The notes beneath the pieces were generated by a model. The model saw only the letters and a program-made list of their open reading frames with translations, did not search any database and was not told the origin of the DNA. A program made the translations under genes and the position numbers. This document shows positions 46,803 through 56,667 of a DNA stretch of 64,000 bases, piece by piece; positions within the stretch are counted from its first letter, which is position 1; the number at the start of each line of letters is the position of its first letter. The DNA comes from Bacteroidetes bacterium SCGC AAA795-G10. Its GTDB lineage: Bacteria; Bacteroidota; Bacteroidia; Flavobacteriales; Flavobacteriaceae. The DNA lies in NCBI GenBank assembly GCA_003130815.1, contig QFDA01000001.1, forward strand, positions 572,131-636,130. The letters run 5' to 3'.

Positions 46803-47810
46803 TTATTCATTTATTTTCTTTAGCGCATCAACAATCTCTTTTTCAATTTCTTCCAATAGCTCTGGATTATCTTCTAAAAGTGTTTTTACAGAATCTCTAC
46901 CCTGGCCAATTTTGGTGTCTCCGTAGCTAAACCATGAGCCACTTTTTTTTATAATCTCATAATTTACGCCTAGATCAATAATTTCGCCAATTCTTGAGAT
47001 ACCCTCTCCATACATAATATCAAACTCAGTTGTACGAAAAGGTGGAGCAACTTTATTTTTAACTACTTTAACTCTTGTTTTGTTTCCCATTACTTCGGAT
47101 TCTGCACTTTTAATTTGTGTAGATCGTCGAATATCTAGTCGAACAGAAGCATAAAACTTAAGTGCATTTCCACCTGTAGTTGTCTCAGGATTACCAAACA
47201 TAACTCCAATTTTTTCACGAAGTTGATTTATAAAAAAAACAGTGCAATTTGTTTTACTTATTGAGGCCGTGAGCTTTCTTAAAGCCTGTGACATCAGACG
47301 TGCATGTAATCCCATTTTTGAGTCTCCCATTTCTCCCTCGATCTCACTTTTGGGTGTTAGGGCTGCTACTGAATCGACTACTACTATATCAATTGCACCA
47401 GAGCGAATTAAGTTATCTGCTATTTCAAGAGCTTGTTCACCATGATCAGGTTGAGAAATTATTAATTCACCCACATCGACTCCAAGTTTCTCTGCATAAA
47501 AACGATCAAAGGCATGCTCTGCATCGATAAAAGCTGCTATGCCTCCTTGTTTTTGGCATTCAGCTATTGCGTGAAGTGTCAACGTTGTCTTCCCAGAAGA
47601 TTCGGGACCATAAATTTCAATTACTCTACCGCGTGGATATCCTCCCACTCCTAAGGCAATATCAAGGCCTAAAGAACCAGAGGGTATAGACTCCACTTCT
47701 TCAATTGCTTCGTCACCTAGTTTCATAACGGCTCCCTTACCGTAGGTTTTATCTAATTTATCCAATGTAAGCTTAAGTGCTTTCAGCTTCGAACTTTCTT
47801 GATCTGACAT
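46803..47810 (-). CDS. recA: Recombinase RecA
   Basis: A 335-residue strand-exchange ATPase. Walker A is [10 protein letters not shown], preceded by [11 protein letters not shown]. The MAW region [14 protein letters not shown], Walker [14 protein letters not shown] and the L2 loop [18 protein letters not shown] are intact. A degenerate -7 box (TAATTTAG on the minus strand, 47831-47824) lies 13 bases upstream. I see no LexA-type SOS box in the 103-base intergenic region. Confidence 0.98.
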   Translation of the reverse strand: MSDQESSKLKALKLTLDKLDKTYGKGAVMKLGDEAIEEVESIPSGSLGLDIALGVGGYPRGRVIEIYGPESSGKTTLTLHAIAECQKQGGIAAFIDAEHAFDRFYAEKLGVDVGELIISQPDHGEQALEIADNLIRSGAIDIVVVDSVAALTPKSEIEGEMGDSKMGLHARLMSQALRKLTASISKTNCTVFFINQLREKIGVMFGNPETTTGGNALKFYASVRLDIRRSTQIKSAESEVMGNKTRVKVVKNKVAPPFRTTEFDIMYGEGISRIGEIIDLGVNYEIIKKSGSWFSYGDTKIGQGRDSVKTLLEDNPELLEEIEKEIVDALKKINE

Positions 47811-47913
47811 TATAACTTTTTTACTAAATTACATTTTCTTATTTCTGCTTCCAAGCACCTTTAGATCGCATTATTAACAATTTTTTTTTTGTAGGTTTAT
47901 TAAAATTTTTTTA

Positions 47914-49233
47914 ATGAAACAGTTATTTTTTTTATTTGTAATAATAGCATCTCCTTTATTTTCACAAAATATTTTATCTCTCAGAGAAAGAGCTGATTTA
48001 ATAGAAAAAATCCAAAAAGAACGTATTCAAAATCTACTCCCGAAACTTATGGAGGAGCAAGACTTAGACCTTTGGGTTTTGATAACACGTGAATATAATG
48101 AAGATCCTGTAGTAAAAACCTTATTACCTCCAACTTGGCTTAATGCCAGAAGAAGAACAATCCTAGTTTTTTCCAAAATGAAAAATAAAGTTGATGCTGT
48201 TGCCATCACTAGATACAACTTTGGTAAAAATATTCGTTCCATTTGGGACAAAGAAAAAGAACCAAACCAATGGAAAGCACTGTCAGATTATATAACTAGT
48301 CAGAATCCAAATAAAATCGGGATTAATATTTCAGATAACTATGGGATAGCTGATGGTTTGGCCAAAACGGATTTTGATGGAATTATGAATTCTCTTCCAA
48401 ATAAATTTCAAAAACGAATTGTTTCAGCAGAAAGCTTGGCAGTAAGATGGATTGAAACAAGAACACCAATAGAAATGACTATTTATAACACATTGGTAGA
48501 AATCACACATAACATTATTAAAGAAGCTTTTTCTTCAAAAGTTATAACACCAGGGGTTACAACAACTGATGACGTAGTTTGGTGGATGAGGGAAAAAGTT
48601 TCTAGGTTAGGATTAAAAACTTGGTTTCATCCCACTGTAGATATACAGAGAATTGGGCAAAGTGATTTATATGGTTTTGATGGAGAATCAAAGTTTGATA
48701 TTATAAATTCAGGGGACTTAGTTCACTGTGATTTTGGAATCACATATTTAACATTAAATACAGATTGCCAAGAATTAGCTTATGTGTTAAGACCTAATGA
48801 AACAGAAGCTCCTGAATATCTAAAGAAAGCTCTTAAAAAGGGGAATGATGTTCAAGATGATTTAACCTCCAATTTTAAAAAGGGAAGGACCGGTAACACA
48901 ACATTGAAAATGGCAATACAGGCAAGTAAAGCAAAAGGTCTTAGGCCACAAATATATACACATCCACTTGGTTTGTATGGTCACTCAGCAGGAACAACAT
49001 ATGGAATGTGGGACGCTCAAGATGGAGTTCCAGGGTCGGGTGACCATCCTTTACACGAAAACACTGTATATGCAATTGAATTAAATGCAAAAGTATATAT
49101 TAAAGAGTGGGATAAAGACATTCGAGTAATGCTGGAGGAAGCAGGATATTTTGGGCCAAACGGATTTAGATATGTAAATGGGCGTCAGACCAAGTTTTTA
49201 TTAATAGGCAATAAAAATAAATACCTTGATTAA
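47914..49233 (+). CDS. Secreted M24 family metallopeptidase (Xaa-Pro aminopeptidase-like)
   Basis: A 439-residue protein with a signal peptide (residues 1-17, ending ASPLFSQ). It has a creatinase-like N-terminal domain and a C-terminal pita-bread peptidase domain. Candidate metal ligands are the two aspartates in HCDFGITYLTLNTD, the His in HPLGLYGHSAG, and Glu residues in AIELNAKV and MLEEAGYF. It probably degrades proline-containing peptides in the periplasm or outside the cell. Confidence 0.88.
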   Translation: MKQLFFLFVIIASPLFSQNILSLRERADLIEKIQKERIQNLLPKLMEEQDLDLWVLITREYNEDPVVKTLLPPTWLNARRRTILVFSKMKNKVDAVAITRYNFGKNIRSIWDKEKEPNQWKALSDYITSQNPNKIGINISDNYGIADGLAKTDFDGIMNSLPNKFQKRIVSAESLAVRWIETRTPIEMTIYNTLVEITHNIIKEAFSSKVITPGVTTTDDVVWWMREKVSRLGLKTWFHPTVDIQRIGQSDLYGFDGESKFDIINSGDLVHCDFGITYLTLNTDCQELAYVLRPNETEAPEYLKKALKKGNDVQDDLTSNFKKGRTGNTTLKMAIQASKAKGLRPQIYTHPLGLYGHSAGTTYGMWDAQDGVPGSGDHPLHENTVYAIELNAKVYIKEWDKDIRVMLEEAGYFGPNGFRYVNGRQTKFLLIGNKNKYLD

Positions 49234-49265
49234 ATATTAAATAATATTTTCCATATAGCTAAACT

Positions 49266-49646
49266 ATGATAAACAGATTCCTTCTAATCTTTGCTTTAGT
49301 AACATTTTTTTGTTGTCAAAAAGAAGATTTTCAAAATAACCTTGCAGAAACAATATTGGGGAATTGGAATATTGAAGAAGGAGGAAATTTTTTTTTTGAA
49401 AAGGATTCTTTTTCTGCTTCTTTGGGTTGCAATACTTTTTTTGGTGAAATTAAAATTACTGATGAAACAATTAATTTCTACTTGATTGCATCCACCAAAA
49501 TAGGATGCAATGATCAGCTTAGGCAGCTTGAAGAGCAATTTGTTTTACTTCTAGAAAATTCGACTTTAATTTTTAACATTGACGAAAATTTAGCAAAATT
49601 ATACAATAGCGAAAGGGAACTCATTTTCACTCTATACCGCAAATAA
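49266..49646 (+). CDS. META domain lipoprotein
   Basis: A 126-residue lipoprotein (signal ending TFFCCQKE). The META/HslJ-like domain is recognisable from LGNWNIEEGG, SLGCNTFFGEIKI and the following two-strand pattern with a second conserved Cys (STKIGCND). The biological role of single META domain lipoproteins is unclear. It follows the M24 peptidase by 32 bases and may be co-transcribed. Confidence 0.82.
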   Translation: MINRFLLIFALVTFFCCQKEDFQNNLAETILGNWNIEEGGNFFFEKDSFSASLGCNTFFGEIKITDETINFYLIASTKIGCNDQLRQLEEQFVLLLENSTLIFNIDENLAKLYNSERELIFTLYRK

Positions 49647-49650
49647 ACAC

Positions 49651-49669
49651 GTCCTATTTAAAATGGGAC
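49651..49669 (+). terminator. Weak hairpin after the META gene
   Basis: GTCCTA pairs with TGGGAC (one G-U pair) around a 7-base loop, a few bases after the stop. The T tract behind it is poor, so it may end transcription only partly. Confidence 0.3.
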
Positions 49670-49733
49670 ATTTAATCCCAAAACATTAACATCAACTAAA
49701 GTTTAAGATTTTATTTAGTTATAAATTTTTTGG

Positions 49734-49762
49734 TTGGAGAATGAACCTTTTGTCTAACTTTG
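49734..49762 (+). promoter_or_regulatory. Promoter of trhO (TTG-18-TAACTTTG)
   Basis: TTG at 49734-49736 and TAACTTTG at 49755-49762 match both elements of the Bacteroidota promoter with an 18-base spacer. The trhO ATG is 24 bases downstream. Confidence 0.65.
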
Positions 49763-49786
49763 TACTACACTTAAAAAGTTTATAGC

Positions 49787-50818
49787 ATGCAACTGTACAA
49801 CAAACTAAGTGCGCAAGAAACAGCTGATATATTAGATCAGTCTAAAAAAGATAGATTTACTCTTTCCTTCTATAAATACGCGCACATAAAAAACCCTAAG
49901 CTTTTCAGAGATCATTTATTTTTGTCGTGGGATAGATTAGGAATTTTGGGAAGAATTTATGTTGCTCATGAAGGAATTAATGCTCAGCTTAGCTTACCCT
50001 CAGAAAAATTTTCTTCATTTAAAGATCATCTAAACACTATTTCTTTTTTAAAAGATGTTAGAATTAATTTAGCTGTAGAACATTACAAGAAATCATTTTT
50101 AAAATTAACTATTAAAGTCCGTAAAAAAATTGTAGCTGACGGACTAGATGATAAAAGTTTTGATGTAACAAAAAAGGGTATCCATTTAGATGCACAAAAG
50201 TTCAATGATTTACTAGATGATGATGACACAATTTGCATTGATATGCGGAACCATTACGAAAGTGAAATAGGACATTTTAGAGGGGCTATTACTCCTGATG
50301 TTGACACATTTAGGGATTCCTTGCCTCTAATTGAAAAAAATATGTCAGAATATAAGGAAAACAAAAAGCTTCTGATGTATTGCACAGGCGGAATTCGTTG
50401 TGAAAAAGCTTCAGCTTATTTCAAACATAAAGGTTTTAAAAAAGTTTATCAATTAGAGGGAGGAATCATTGAATATGCTCGACAGGTAAAAGAGAAAAAT
50501 TTGGAAAATAAATTTATTGGCAAAAATTTTGTTTTTGATGAAAGAAAAGCGGAGCGTATTTCAAATGATATAATTGCTTCTTGTCACCAATGTGGTGCTC
50601 CATGTGATGCCCACATTAATTGTGCTAATGAAGCTTGTCATTTACTTTTTATTCAATGCGATTCATGTAGATCAAAAATGGATAATTGTTGCTCAAAAAA
50701 TTGCAAAGAAGTTATCAATTTGCCATATGAACAGAGAAAAATCTCTAGGAAAGGAAAGCATAATAGTAATAAAATTTTCAAAAAAGGCCGCTCAGATGCT
50801 CTAAGATTTAAATTATAA
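49787..50818 (+). CDS. trhO: tRNA uridine(34) hydroxylase TrhO (rhodanese-like)
   Basis: A 343-residue enzyme that hydroxylates U34 in tRNA using oxygen. The N-terminal domain (HEGINAQLSLP) is followed by a rhodanese domain with the active-site Cys199 in YCTGGIRCEKA. A cysteine-rich C-terminal zinc-binding part follows (CHQCGAPCDAHINC and further Cys pairs to CCSKNC), typical of the longer flavobacterial forms. gldH follows after 20 bases. Confidence 0.93.
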   Translation: MQLYNKLSAQETADILDQSKKDRFTLSFYKYAHIKNPKLFRDHLFLSWDRLGILGRIYVAHEGINAQLSLPSEKFSSFKDHLNTISFLKDVRINLAVEHYKKSFLKLTIKVRKKIVADGLDDKSFDVTKKGIHLDAQKFNDLLDDDDTICIDMRNHYESEIGHFRGAITPDVDTFRDSLPLIEKNMSEYKENKKLLMYCTGGIRCEKASAYFKHKGFKKVYQLEGGIIEYARQVKEKNLENKFIGKNFVFDERKAERISNDIIASCHQCGAPCDAHINCANEACHLLFIQCDSCRSKMDNCCSKNCKEVINLPYEQRKISRKGKHNSNKIFKKGRSDALRFKL

Positions 50819-50838
50819 TAACAATCAACTAACCTGAT

Positions 50839-51327
50839 TTGAAAAGATTAATAAGAAATATATTACTTGTAAATTTAATTACTATAAACTTTGGATGTAG
50901 TCCAGAGGAAGGATACACATTTTATAAGTCAGTCTCAAATGAAGGACTAGGAGTGAATCCAGTGATATTTAAAATTCCTGAAGGAATAGTTAATTCATCA
51001 AAAAAAAATATTTTTCTACGTTTGAGAAATAATAATGACTATCCATATTCAAATATTTTCCTTTTAGCAACTTTAAGAACTGGAGAAGATATAATTTATC
51101 ATGACACACTTGAATATGCCATGGCATCGGCAGATGGCAGTTGGTTAGGTAGTGGTTTTAATGAGATAAAAGAAAGCAAATTATGGTGGAAAGGAGGAGT
51201 AATTTTGTTCAATGAAGAACCACTGATTATAGAGGTTTCTCAGGCTGTACGTAATAATGGAGAGGAGAAAGGCATAAGTAAATTAAAGGGAATTATATCT
51301 GTAGGAATTAGTATAGAGGATCAGTAA
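50839..51327 (+). CDS. gldH: Gliding motility lipoprotein GldH
   Basis: A 162-residue lipoprotein that starts at TTG (50839), with signal LLVNLITINFGCSPEE. The conserved body has FKIPEGIVNSSKKNIFLRLRNNNDYPYSNIFL-like strands (positions about 43-75) and LGSGFNEIKESKLWWKGGV. GldH is needed for gliding in Flavobacterium; its neighbour there is also a class A PBP. Together with sprE it supports a gliding/T9SS lineage. The PBP1A start follows 1 base after the stop. Confidence 0.9.
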   Translation: MKRLIRNILLVNLITINFGCSPEEGYTFYKSVSNEGLGVNPVIFKIPEGIVNSSKKNIFLRLRNNNDYPYSNIFLLATLRTGEDIIYHDTLEYAMASADGSWLGSGFNEIKESKLWWKGGVILFNEEPLIIEVSQAVRNNGEEKGISKLKGIISVGISIEDQ

Positions 51328-51328
51328 A

Positions 51329-53653
51329 ATGGTTAAAAAGAGTATAAATAAACAAAAACATTATAATCGAAAATTCATTCGTTTTTTCTGGGGATCTTTC
51401 ATTTTTCTTATTTTAGGAGGATTCATATTATTTTTTGGCGCAGCATTAGGGATCTATGGTCCAATGCCAGATCTTCAAGAACTTGAAAATCCAAAAACTA
51501 ATTTGGCCACTCAGATAATTTCAGCTGACGGAGCTATTCTTGGGAAATATTATTTTAATGACAATAGAACTCCGATTGATTTTGATGAAATTCCTATTCA
51601 TATGGTTGATGCTTTAATTGCGACTGAAGATGAGCGTTTTTATGAACATTCTGGTATAGATTGGCGCGGCACACTCAGAGCTTTCGTATATTTTGGAAAA
51701 AGGGGAGGCGCTAGTACAATCACTCAACAGTTAGCAAGACAAATTTTTGTGGGAATACGTTCTAGAAATATTTTTAAAACAATTCTTCAAAAAGCACAAG
51801 AATGGGTTATAGCTGTTCAACTTGAACGACGATATACTAAGAAGGAAATACTTGCTATGTACCTAAACAAATATGATTTTGGGTATCAAGCTGATGGAAT
51901 CAGATCAGCAGCCAAAATATTTTTTAATAAAACACCACAGCAATTGACAATAGAAGAATCTGCAACTCTTGTAGGGATGTTAAAAAACTCCTCACTATAT
52001 AATCCAATTAGACGACCTGAAAGAGTTAGAGAAAGACGTAATATTGTTTTTCGCCAGATGTATAGAAACAAATTTATAACAGCTGAAGAGCAAGACTCAT
52101 TATCAAAATTGCCTCTTAACATAAACTTTACCCCAGAGTCTCATCGGGAGGGACTAGCAACATATTTCAGAGCATATTTAAAAGAATTTATGGACAGCTG
52201 GATAAAATCTAATCCTAAGCCTGATGGAAGTAAACACAACTTGTACAGAGATGGTCTTAGAATCTACACTACAATAGATTCAAAGATGCAACAAATTGCA
52301 GAGCAATCCGTAGAAGAGCATATGAAAAATCTACAGCGTGAATTCTTTAAACAAAATTCAGAAGAAGAAAATCCAACAGCACCTTTTTTAGATTTACGAG
52401 AAGGTGAAATAGATACCTTATTGGATAGATCAATGATAAGGAGCGAGAGGTGGAGAAAAATGAAAATAGCAGGAATTCCAGAAGAAGATATCATTGCCTC
52501 ATTTAGTAGAGAGGTCCCTATGAAAGTATTTAGTTGGAAGGGTGAAATCGATACAATTATGACTCCAATTGATTCTATAAGATATTACAAGCATTTTTTA
52601 CGTGCATCTTTGATGTCTATGGAGCCTCAAACAGGACATGTAAAAGCTTGGGTAGGAGGATTTAATTATAAGCATTTTCAATACGACCAAGTAAAGCAAG
52701 GGAGAAGACAAATAGGATCAACCTTTAAGCCTTTTTTATATGCGACAGCTATAGATCAGCTAAAGTTATCCCCTTGCGATTCTTTACCAGATGCATTGTA
52801 CTGTATTGAACCAAGAAAACATGGAAATACTTCAGCTTGGTGCCCAAAAAACTCTGGAGATAGATATGGTCAAACCCGTACTTTAAAAAATGCATTGGCT
52901 AATTCAGTTAATACAATAAGCGCCAGAATTATGGATTTAGTTGGTCCTCAGCCAGTTATAAATCTAGCCAGAAAAATGGGGATTTCATCATATTTACCAC
53001 CAGTTCCTTCAATTGCTTTAGGTACACCCGATATTAGCTTGTTTGAAATGGTTGGAGCATATAGCACATTTGCAAACCAAGGTATTTATGTAAAACCAAT
53101 AATGATTACAAGAATTGAGGATAAAAATGGTCGTGCTTTGTATGAGGTTGTTCCAGAGAGTAAAGATGTCTTAAGTGAAGAGGCAGCCTATGTAACTGTA
53201 AATTTGATGCAAGGTGTTACAACTGCTGGATCTGGAGCAAGACTAAGACACGCAGGTCTTGAAAAGACAAATTATGTTTACGAAAAAATTGTAACGGGCT
53301 ACCCATATATTTTTGAAAACCCTATAGCAGGTAAAACCGGTACTACTCAAAACCAAAGTGATGGGTGGTTTATGGGAATGGTTCCAAACTTGGCAACTGG
53401 TGTCTGGGTAGGAGGCGAAGACAGGTCTGTTCATTTTAAACAAATTGCATTCGGACAGGGTGCAACAATGGCACTTCCAATTTGGGCAAATTACATGAGA
53501 TCTCTTTACAAAAATCCAGATTTCGGAATTTCTAAAGATGATTTTCTTCCACCAGAAGAAATGTCAATTCCTGTTGAATGTGAAAAAATATCAGTAAACA
53601 ACTTAAATTATAAAATGGGCCCAAAAGAGGATTTAGATGCTCTTGGTTTTTAG
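51329..53653 (+). CDS. mrcA: Penicillin-binding protein 1A (class A, bifunctional)
   Basis: A 774-residue inner-membrane enzyme that polymerises and crosslinks peptidoglycan. One N-terminal helix (about 17-42), a GT51 transglycosylase domain (IATEDERFYEHSGIDWRGT, about 95-113, and GASTITQQLARQIF), and a transpeptidase domain with the catalytic Ser464 in GSTFKPF, the SVN motif in LANSVNT, and the KTGTT box (about 671). It is coupled to gldH and ends overlapping the convergent queD by 4 bases. Confidence 0.96.
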   Translation: MVKKSINKQKHYNRKFIRFFWGSFIFLILGGFILFFGAALGIYGPMPDLQELENPKTNLATQIISADGAILGKYYFNDNRTPIDFDEIPIHMVDALIATEDERFYEHSGIDWRGTLRAFVYFGKRGGASTITQQLARQIFVGIRSRNIFKTILQKAQEWVIAVQLERRYTKKEILAMYLNKYDFGYQADGIRSAAKIFFNKTPQQLTIEESATLVGMLKNSSLYNPIRRPERVRERRNIVFRQMYRNKFITAEEQDSLSKLPLNINFTPESHREGLATYFRAYLKEFMDSWIKSNPKPDGSKHNLYRDGLRIYTTIDSKMQQIAEQSVEEHMKNLQREFFKQNSEEENPTAPFLDLREGEIDTLLDRSMIRSERWRKMKIAGIPEEDIIASFSREVPMKVFSWKGEIDTIMTPIDSIRYYKHFLRASLMSMEPQTGHVKAWVGGFNYKHFQYDQVKQGRRQIGSTFKPFLYATAIDQLKLSPCDSLPDALYCIEPRKHGNTSAWCPKNSGDRYGQTRTLKNALANSVNTISARIMDLVGPQPVINLARKMGISSYLPPVPSIALGTPDISLFEMVGAYSTFANQGIYVKPIMITRIEDKNGRALYEVVPESKDVLSEEAAYVTVNLMQGVTTAGSGARLRHAGLEKTNYVYEKIVTGYPYIFENPIAGKTGTTQNQSDGWFMGMVPNLATGVWVGGEDRSVHFKQIAFGQGATMALPIWANYMRSLYKNPDFGISKDDFLPPEEMSIPVECEKISVNNLNYKMGPKEDLDALGF

Positions 53654-54105
53654 GATTCGTAATCTGATGAATGCCACTCAGCAAAGCATGTTTCGGTTTC
53701 TCTCAAAATCAAATGATGTAATTTAACCTTATTTGGCAAATTAGATTTAATTCTTTCTGCAAAATCTAAAATCATCATTTCACTCGTTGGCTGGTAATCG
53801 ACTTTGACTATTTTATGCCCTTGGTCTTCCATAAAACTCACAAGCTTTTTATTGGAATGTATATTCAGGACTGCAGCATGGTCAAAAGGTTCAACGATAA
53901 TATTATTTATGATTTTTTTTAGATCGCTAAAATCCATAACCATTCCATATTTTGGATTATTGGGATCTTGTGAAGGCTTTCCGATAACAGTAACAGATAA
54001 TTTATAGCTGTGTCCATGTACATTTTTACATAAACCGTCGTGCCCTGAAAGAGCATGGCTTGTTTCAAATTTAAATTCTTTGGTGATTCTTATAATATTG
54101 TCCAT
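53650..54105 (-). CDS. queD: 6-carboxytetrahydropterin synthase QueD
   Basis: A 151-residue tunnelling-fold enzyme that makes the preQ0 precursor for queuosine. Zinc ligands and the catalytic Cys are in ETSHALSGHDGLCKNVHGHSY (residues about 13-33), and the later EPFDHAAVLN and TSEMMI segments are typical. The other queuosine genes are not in the window. It lies 3 bases after the enoyl-CoA hydratase gene on the same strand. Confidence 0.92.
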   Translation of the reverse strand: MDNIIRITKEFKFETSHALSGHDGLCKNVHGHSYKLSVTVIGKPSQDPNNPKYGMVMDFSDLKKIINNIIVEPFDHAAVLNIHSNKKLVSFMEDQGHKIVKVDYQPTSEMMILDFAERIKSNLPNKVKLHHLILRETETCFAEWHSSDYES

Positions 54106-54108
54106 AGA

Positions 54109-54855
54109 TTAAAATTTTTTGATAATACTTTGAGTAGCGTCTTTTAAAAGTAGTTTAGCCGTAATTTCTGCATTCGATTTAAGAGTTTCTTCCCAATGTT
54201 CAGTATTTTTCCAATGTAATTTCCTGAGTTTTTTCATTGCGTCACCAGAATAATTTCCAAATTTTTCAGCAAGTTTTCCAGCTGATATTTCCAACTCTTT
54301 GTGGGAATTTACTACAGAATTATATAAGCCTTTTCTTTTAGCCCATTTTGCTGTTTTCCAATTTTCTGCTTCTAAAGATAGTTGTGCAAAAGCAGCTGAG
54401 CCAATTTTTCTACTTATAGCTGGCTCAATTACAAATGGGCCTAAACCAATTGACAATTCTGAAAGTTTAATTTCCGCTTTTTCATACGCTATGGTATAAT
54501 CGCATGCTGCAACAATTCCTATGCCTCCTCCAACAACTCTACCCTGGACTTGTAGGATTACAAATTTTTTTAAAGTCCTAAATACATTTAATAAGTTCGC
54601 AAAACCAATAAAGAAATCTTTTGCCTTATCTAAGCTTTTTAAAGTTTTTAATTCATTAAAAGATGCACCACCACTAAAGGCTTTTAATCCTGAACTTTTT
54701 AAAATAATCACTTTTACCAGTTTACTTGAATCTAATGACTTTAGATTTTGGCTAAGTTCTTTTAACATATTAGATGTTAATGAGTTTCCAGATATATTTC
54801 CAAATTCTAATATTCCGCAATTACCTTTTATATGATGTCTTACAAATGGTTCCAT
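54109..54855 (-). CDS. Enoyl-CoA hydratase/isomerase family protein
   Basis: A 248-residue crotonase-fold protein. The oxyanion-hole segments are LKAFSGGASFNEL and VQGRVVGGGIGIVAACDYTIAYE, followed by GLGPFVIEPAISRKIG. The glutamate usually found after GLxP is replaced by Phe-Val, so hydratase activity is doubtful; isomerase or thioesterase-like chemistry is possible. The start ATG is at 54855. Confidence 0.88.
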   Translation of the reverse strand: MEPFVRHHIKGNCGILEFGNISGNSLTSNMLKELSQNLKSLDSSKLVKVIILKSSGLKAFSGGASFNELKTLKSLDKAKDFFIGFANLLNVFRTLKKFVILQVQGRVVGGGIGIVAACDYTIAYEKAEIKLSELSIGLGPFVIEPAISRKIGSAAFAQLSLEAENWKTAKWAKRKGLYNSVVNSHKELEISAGKLAEKFGNYSGDAMKKLRKLHWKNTEHWEETLKSNAEITAKLLLKDATQSIIKKF

Positions 54856-55006
54856 AAGGATGTAAAAGTAATGAATCTCTTAGGGTTTAAAAATTTTTGA
54901 TTTATTCAATTTAAAAAGTAACGATTGTTTAAATATTTGTATTTGATTGAATATTACATAATTATCAATAACTTAATTCACAGGTCTAAAATATTGAGTT
55001 AAGATT

Positions 55007-55915
55007 TTGTTTGTACGTAAATGTTTGGTGTTATTTCATCTTTTAGGATTAATAACTTTTGGTAATGCTCAAAAATACATTGGTTTAAATGTAGATAACG
55101 ATCTTTATTTTAAGAGTGACCGTTATTATACCAGTGGCATTTTTGTAGAATATGGAAAACTGACTAATAAATCAGCTGACTCACTTTATAAATGGAATTA
55201 TATTTCAAAACATTGGACAATTGGTCAAGAAATTAATACACCTTCTTTAGGCTCAACCTCTCTTATTTCAAGAATGGATTATCCTTACAACGGGTGGTTA
55301 TATTTTGGGTATCGACAAGAATTTTTTCAGAATCCTGATTTTGGATATGGTTTGGGATTTCAAATTGGTACAACTGGAGCTAGCGAATCATTAGCTAAGT
55401 TTTTTCAAAATACTTATCATGTTAATATATTAAATTTAGAGCCATTAACTTGGGCTGTTTCAATTCCTCAAGCTTTTCATATTAATATAAATGGATCATT
55501 TTTCTGGGGAAGATTTTTAACTACAAAATTAAAATGGGTAAATCATAACAGTGCTCAATTAGGTTCTTTTCGAAATACATTTAAGACCCGGATAGGCATT
55601 CAGTCAGGATCAATTCAAGGGTTACCTTTTTTCGGAAATAGATTAGAGGCTTTACAAAATGGAATTTCATTTTTTTTAGGTACAGAACTAGAGTACAGCC
55701 TTCATGACTATTCATTAACAGGCAGTTGGTTAAAAGACAATAATCCATTTAGTTTAATTCCAAATAAATTTCGTAATATATACCAGGTTGGATTTATTTA
55801 TCAAAGCTTGCCATGGAAAGCAAATATTATGTTAAATAGAAGTTCTAACTACATCAAAAATCAAAATTACAGCTCTCATTTTTATTTAAAAATTTCATTA
55901 CATTTTTTTATCTAG
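55007..55915 (+). CDS. LpxR-like outer membrane lipid A deacylase
   Basis: A 302-residue outer membrane beta-barrel with a signal peptide (ending TFGNAQ, residue 21). The LpxR (DUF2219) hallmark NDLYFKSDRYYTSGIFVEY is present at about residues 31-49, then TIGQEINTP and PYNGWLYFGY. LpxR removes the 3'-acyloxyacyl chain of lipid A in a calcium-dependent reaction. The start is TTG at 55007. The C-terminus ends in Phe-Ile, as expected for a barrel. Confidence 0.85.
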   Translation: MFVRKCLVLFHLLGLITFGNAQKYIGLNVDNDLYFKSDRYYTSGIFVEYGKLTNKSADSLYKWNYISKHWTIGQEINTPSLGSTSLISRMDYPYNGWLYFGYRQEFFQNPDFGYGLGFQIGTTGASESLAKFFQNTYHVNILNLEPLTWAVSIPQAFHININGSFFWGRFLTTKLKWVNHNSAQLGSFRNTFKTRIGIQSGSIQGLPFFGNRLEALQNGISFFLGTELEYSLHDYSLTGSWLKDNNPFSLIPNKFRNIYQVGFIYQSLPWKANIMLNRSSNYIKNQNYSSHFYLKISLHFFI

Positions 55916-55964
55916 AGACAAATTTCTCTAATTGTGTATTTGTTGGGAATCTTGAATAATTCAT

Positions 55965-56636
55965 TTATCTTTTTATTTTAGAGGACCAAATTTTATAAGC
56001 TAAGCCTAATTGAAACCCATTGTTATTGTTGCTTTTTTCAGCCAGAGGCGAGTTATATTTTGTTGCCCACCGATAATTAATAAAACCATAGAAATTTTTT
56101 AAAAAGTAAAAACCAATTTGTGTAAACCCCCCAAAACTGTTCTCTAAATCTAATTTTTCATATTCTTTTTTCACCATAACATCATTTTCACTAACCTTAT
56201 TTTCACCTTTGTTAAAAAAGTTATATAAGGCACCAAATGAAAAACTAACTTTTTTCGTTGGATTTAATCGAACTCCAATTGGTAAAACAAAGTAATCAAG
56301 ACGGTCTTTCGCAAATGAATTTTGATAATCATACTTATATGAAATGGCTGTATTTCCAAACCCAATTATGAAACCGAAAGTCTTTGAGATATTCAATTGC
56401 ACTTCTGTTAACCCGCCCAATGAGAGTATAGGGTTAGTTCCTTCAAGATCCGTATTTAAATAGTTTAATCTACTACCTAAATAAATAGACCATCTAGAGT
56501 AAACATCATCTAGAACCGGACCTTTATTGTATTGTTGAATTAATAAATTTTCACCTTGTGCAAATGTTAAGAATGAGGTAAAGACATAAAAAACAATCAA
56601 ATTTTTAAATGAAAGTAAGCGGACTACAACATGCAT
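55965..56636 (-). CDS. Outer membrane beta-barrel protein
   Basis: A 223-residue protein with a signal peptide (LIVFYVFTSFLTFAQG). The rest is a series of alternating amphipathic strands typical of OmpA/OmpX-like barrels, e.g. SFGFIIGFGNTAISYKY-type repeats and FYGFINYRWATKY, ending GLAYKIW. No specific family was recognised. I chose ATG at 56636 rather than 56711, because the longer version would run through the terminator hairpin at 56668-56700. Confidence 0.75.
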   Translation of the reverse strand: MHVVVRLLSFKNLIVFYVFTSFLTFAQGENLLIQQYNKGPVLDDVYSRWSIYLGSRLNYLNTDLEGTNPILSLGGLTEVQLNISKTFGFIIGFGNTAISYKYDYQNSFAKDRLDYFVLPIGVRLNPTKKVSFSFGALYNFFNKGENKVSENDVMVKKEYEKLDLENSFGGFTQIGFYFLKNFYGFINYRWATKYNSPLAEKSNNNNGFQLGLAYKIWSSKIKR

Positions 56637-56667
56637 AATATTGTTCAACAAAATTCTTAAAAGTAAA

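Noticed and set aside
48080..48095. A CACGTG core (taacacgtgaat) in the M24 peptidase gene, considered as a third parS site.
   Set aside because: The outer bases do not match the parS arms, unlike the two sites around mnmG.
55913..55930. Hairpin TAGAGA-CAAATT-TCTCTA after the LpxR-like gene, considered as a terminator.
   Set aside because: The stem is only six A/T-rich pairs, and no T tract follows in either direction.
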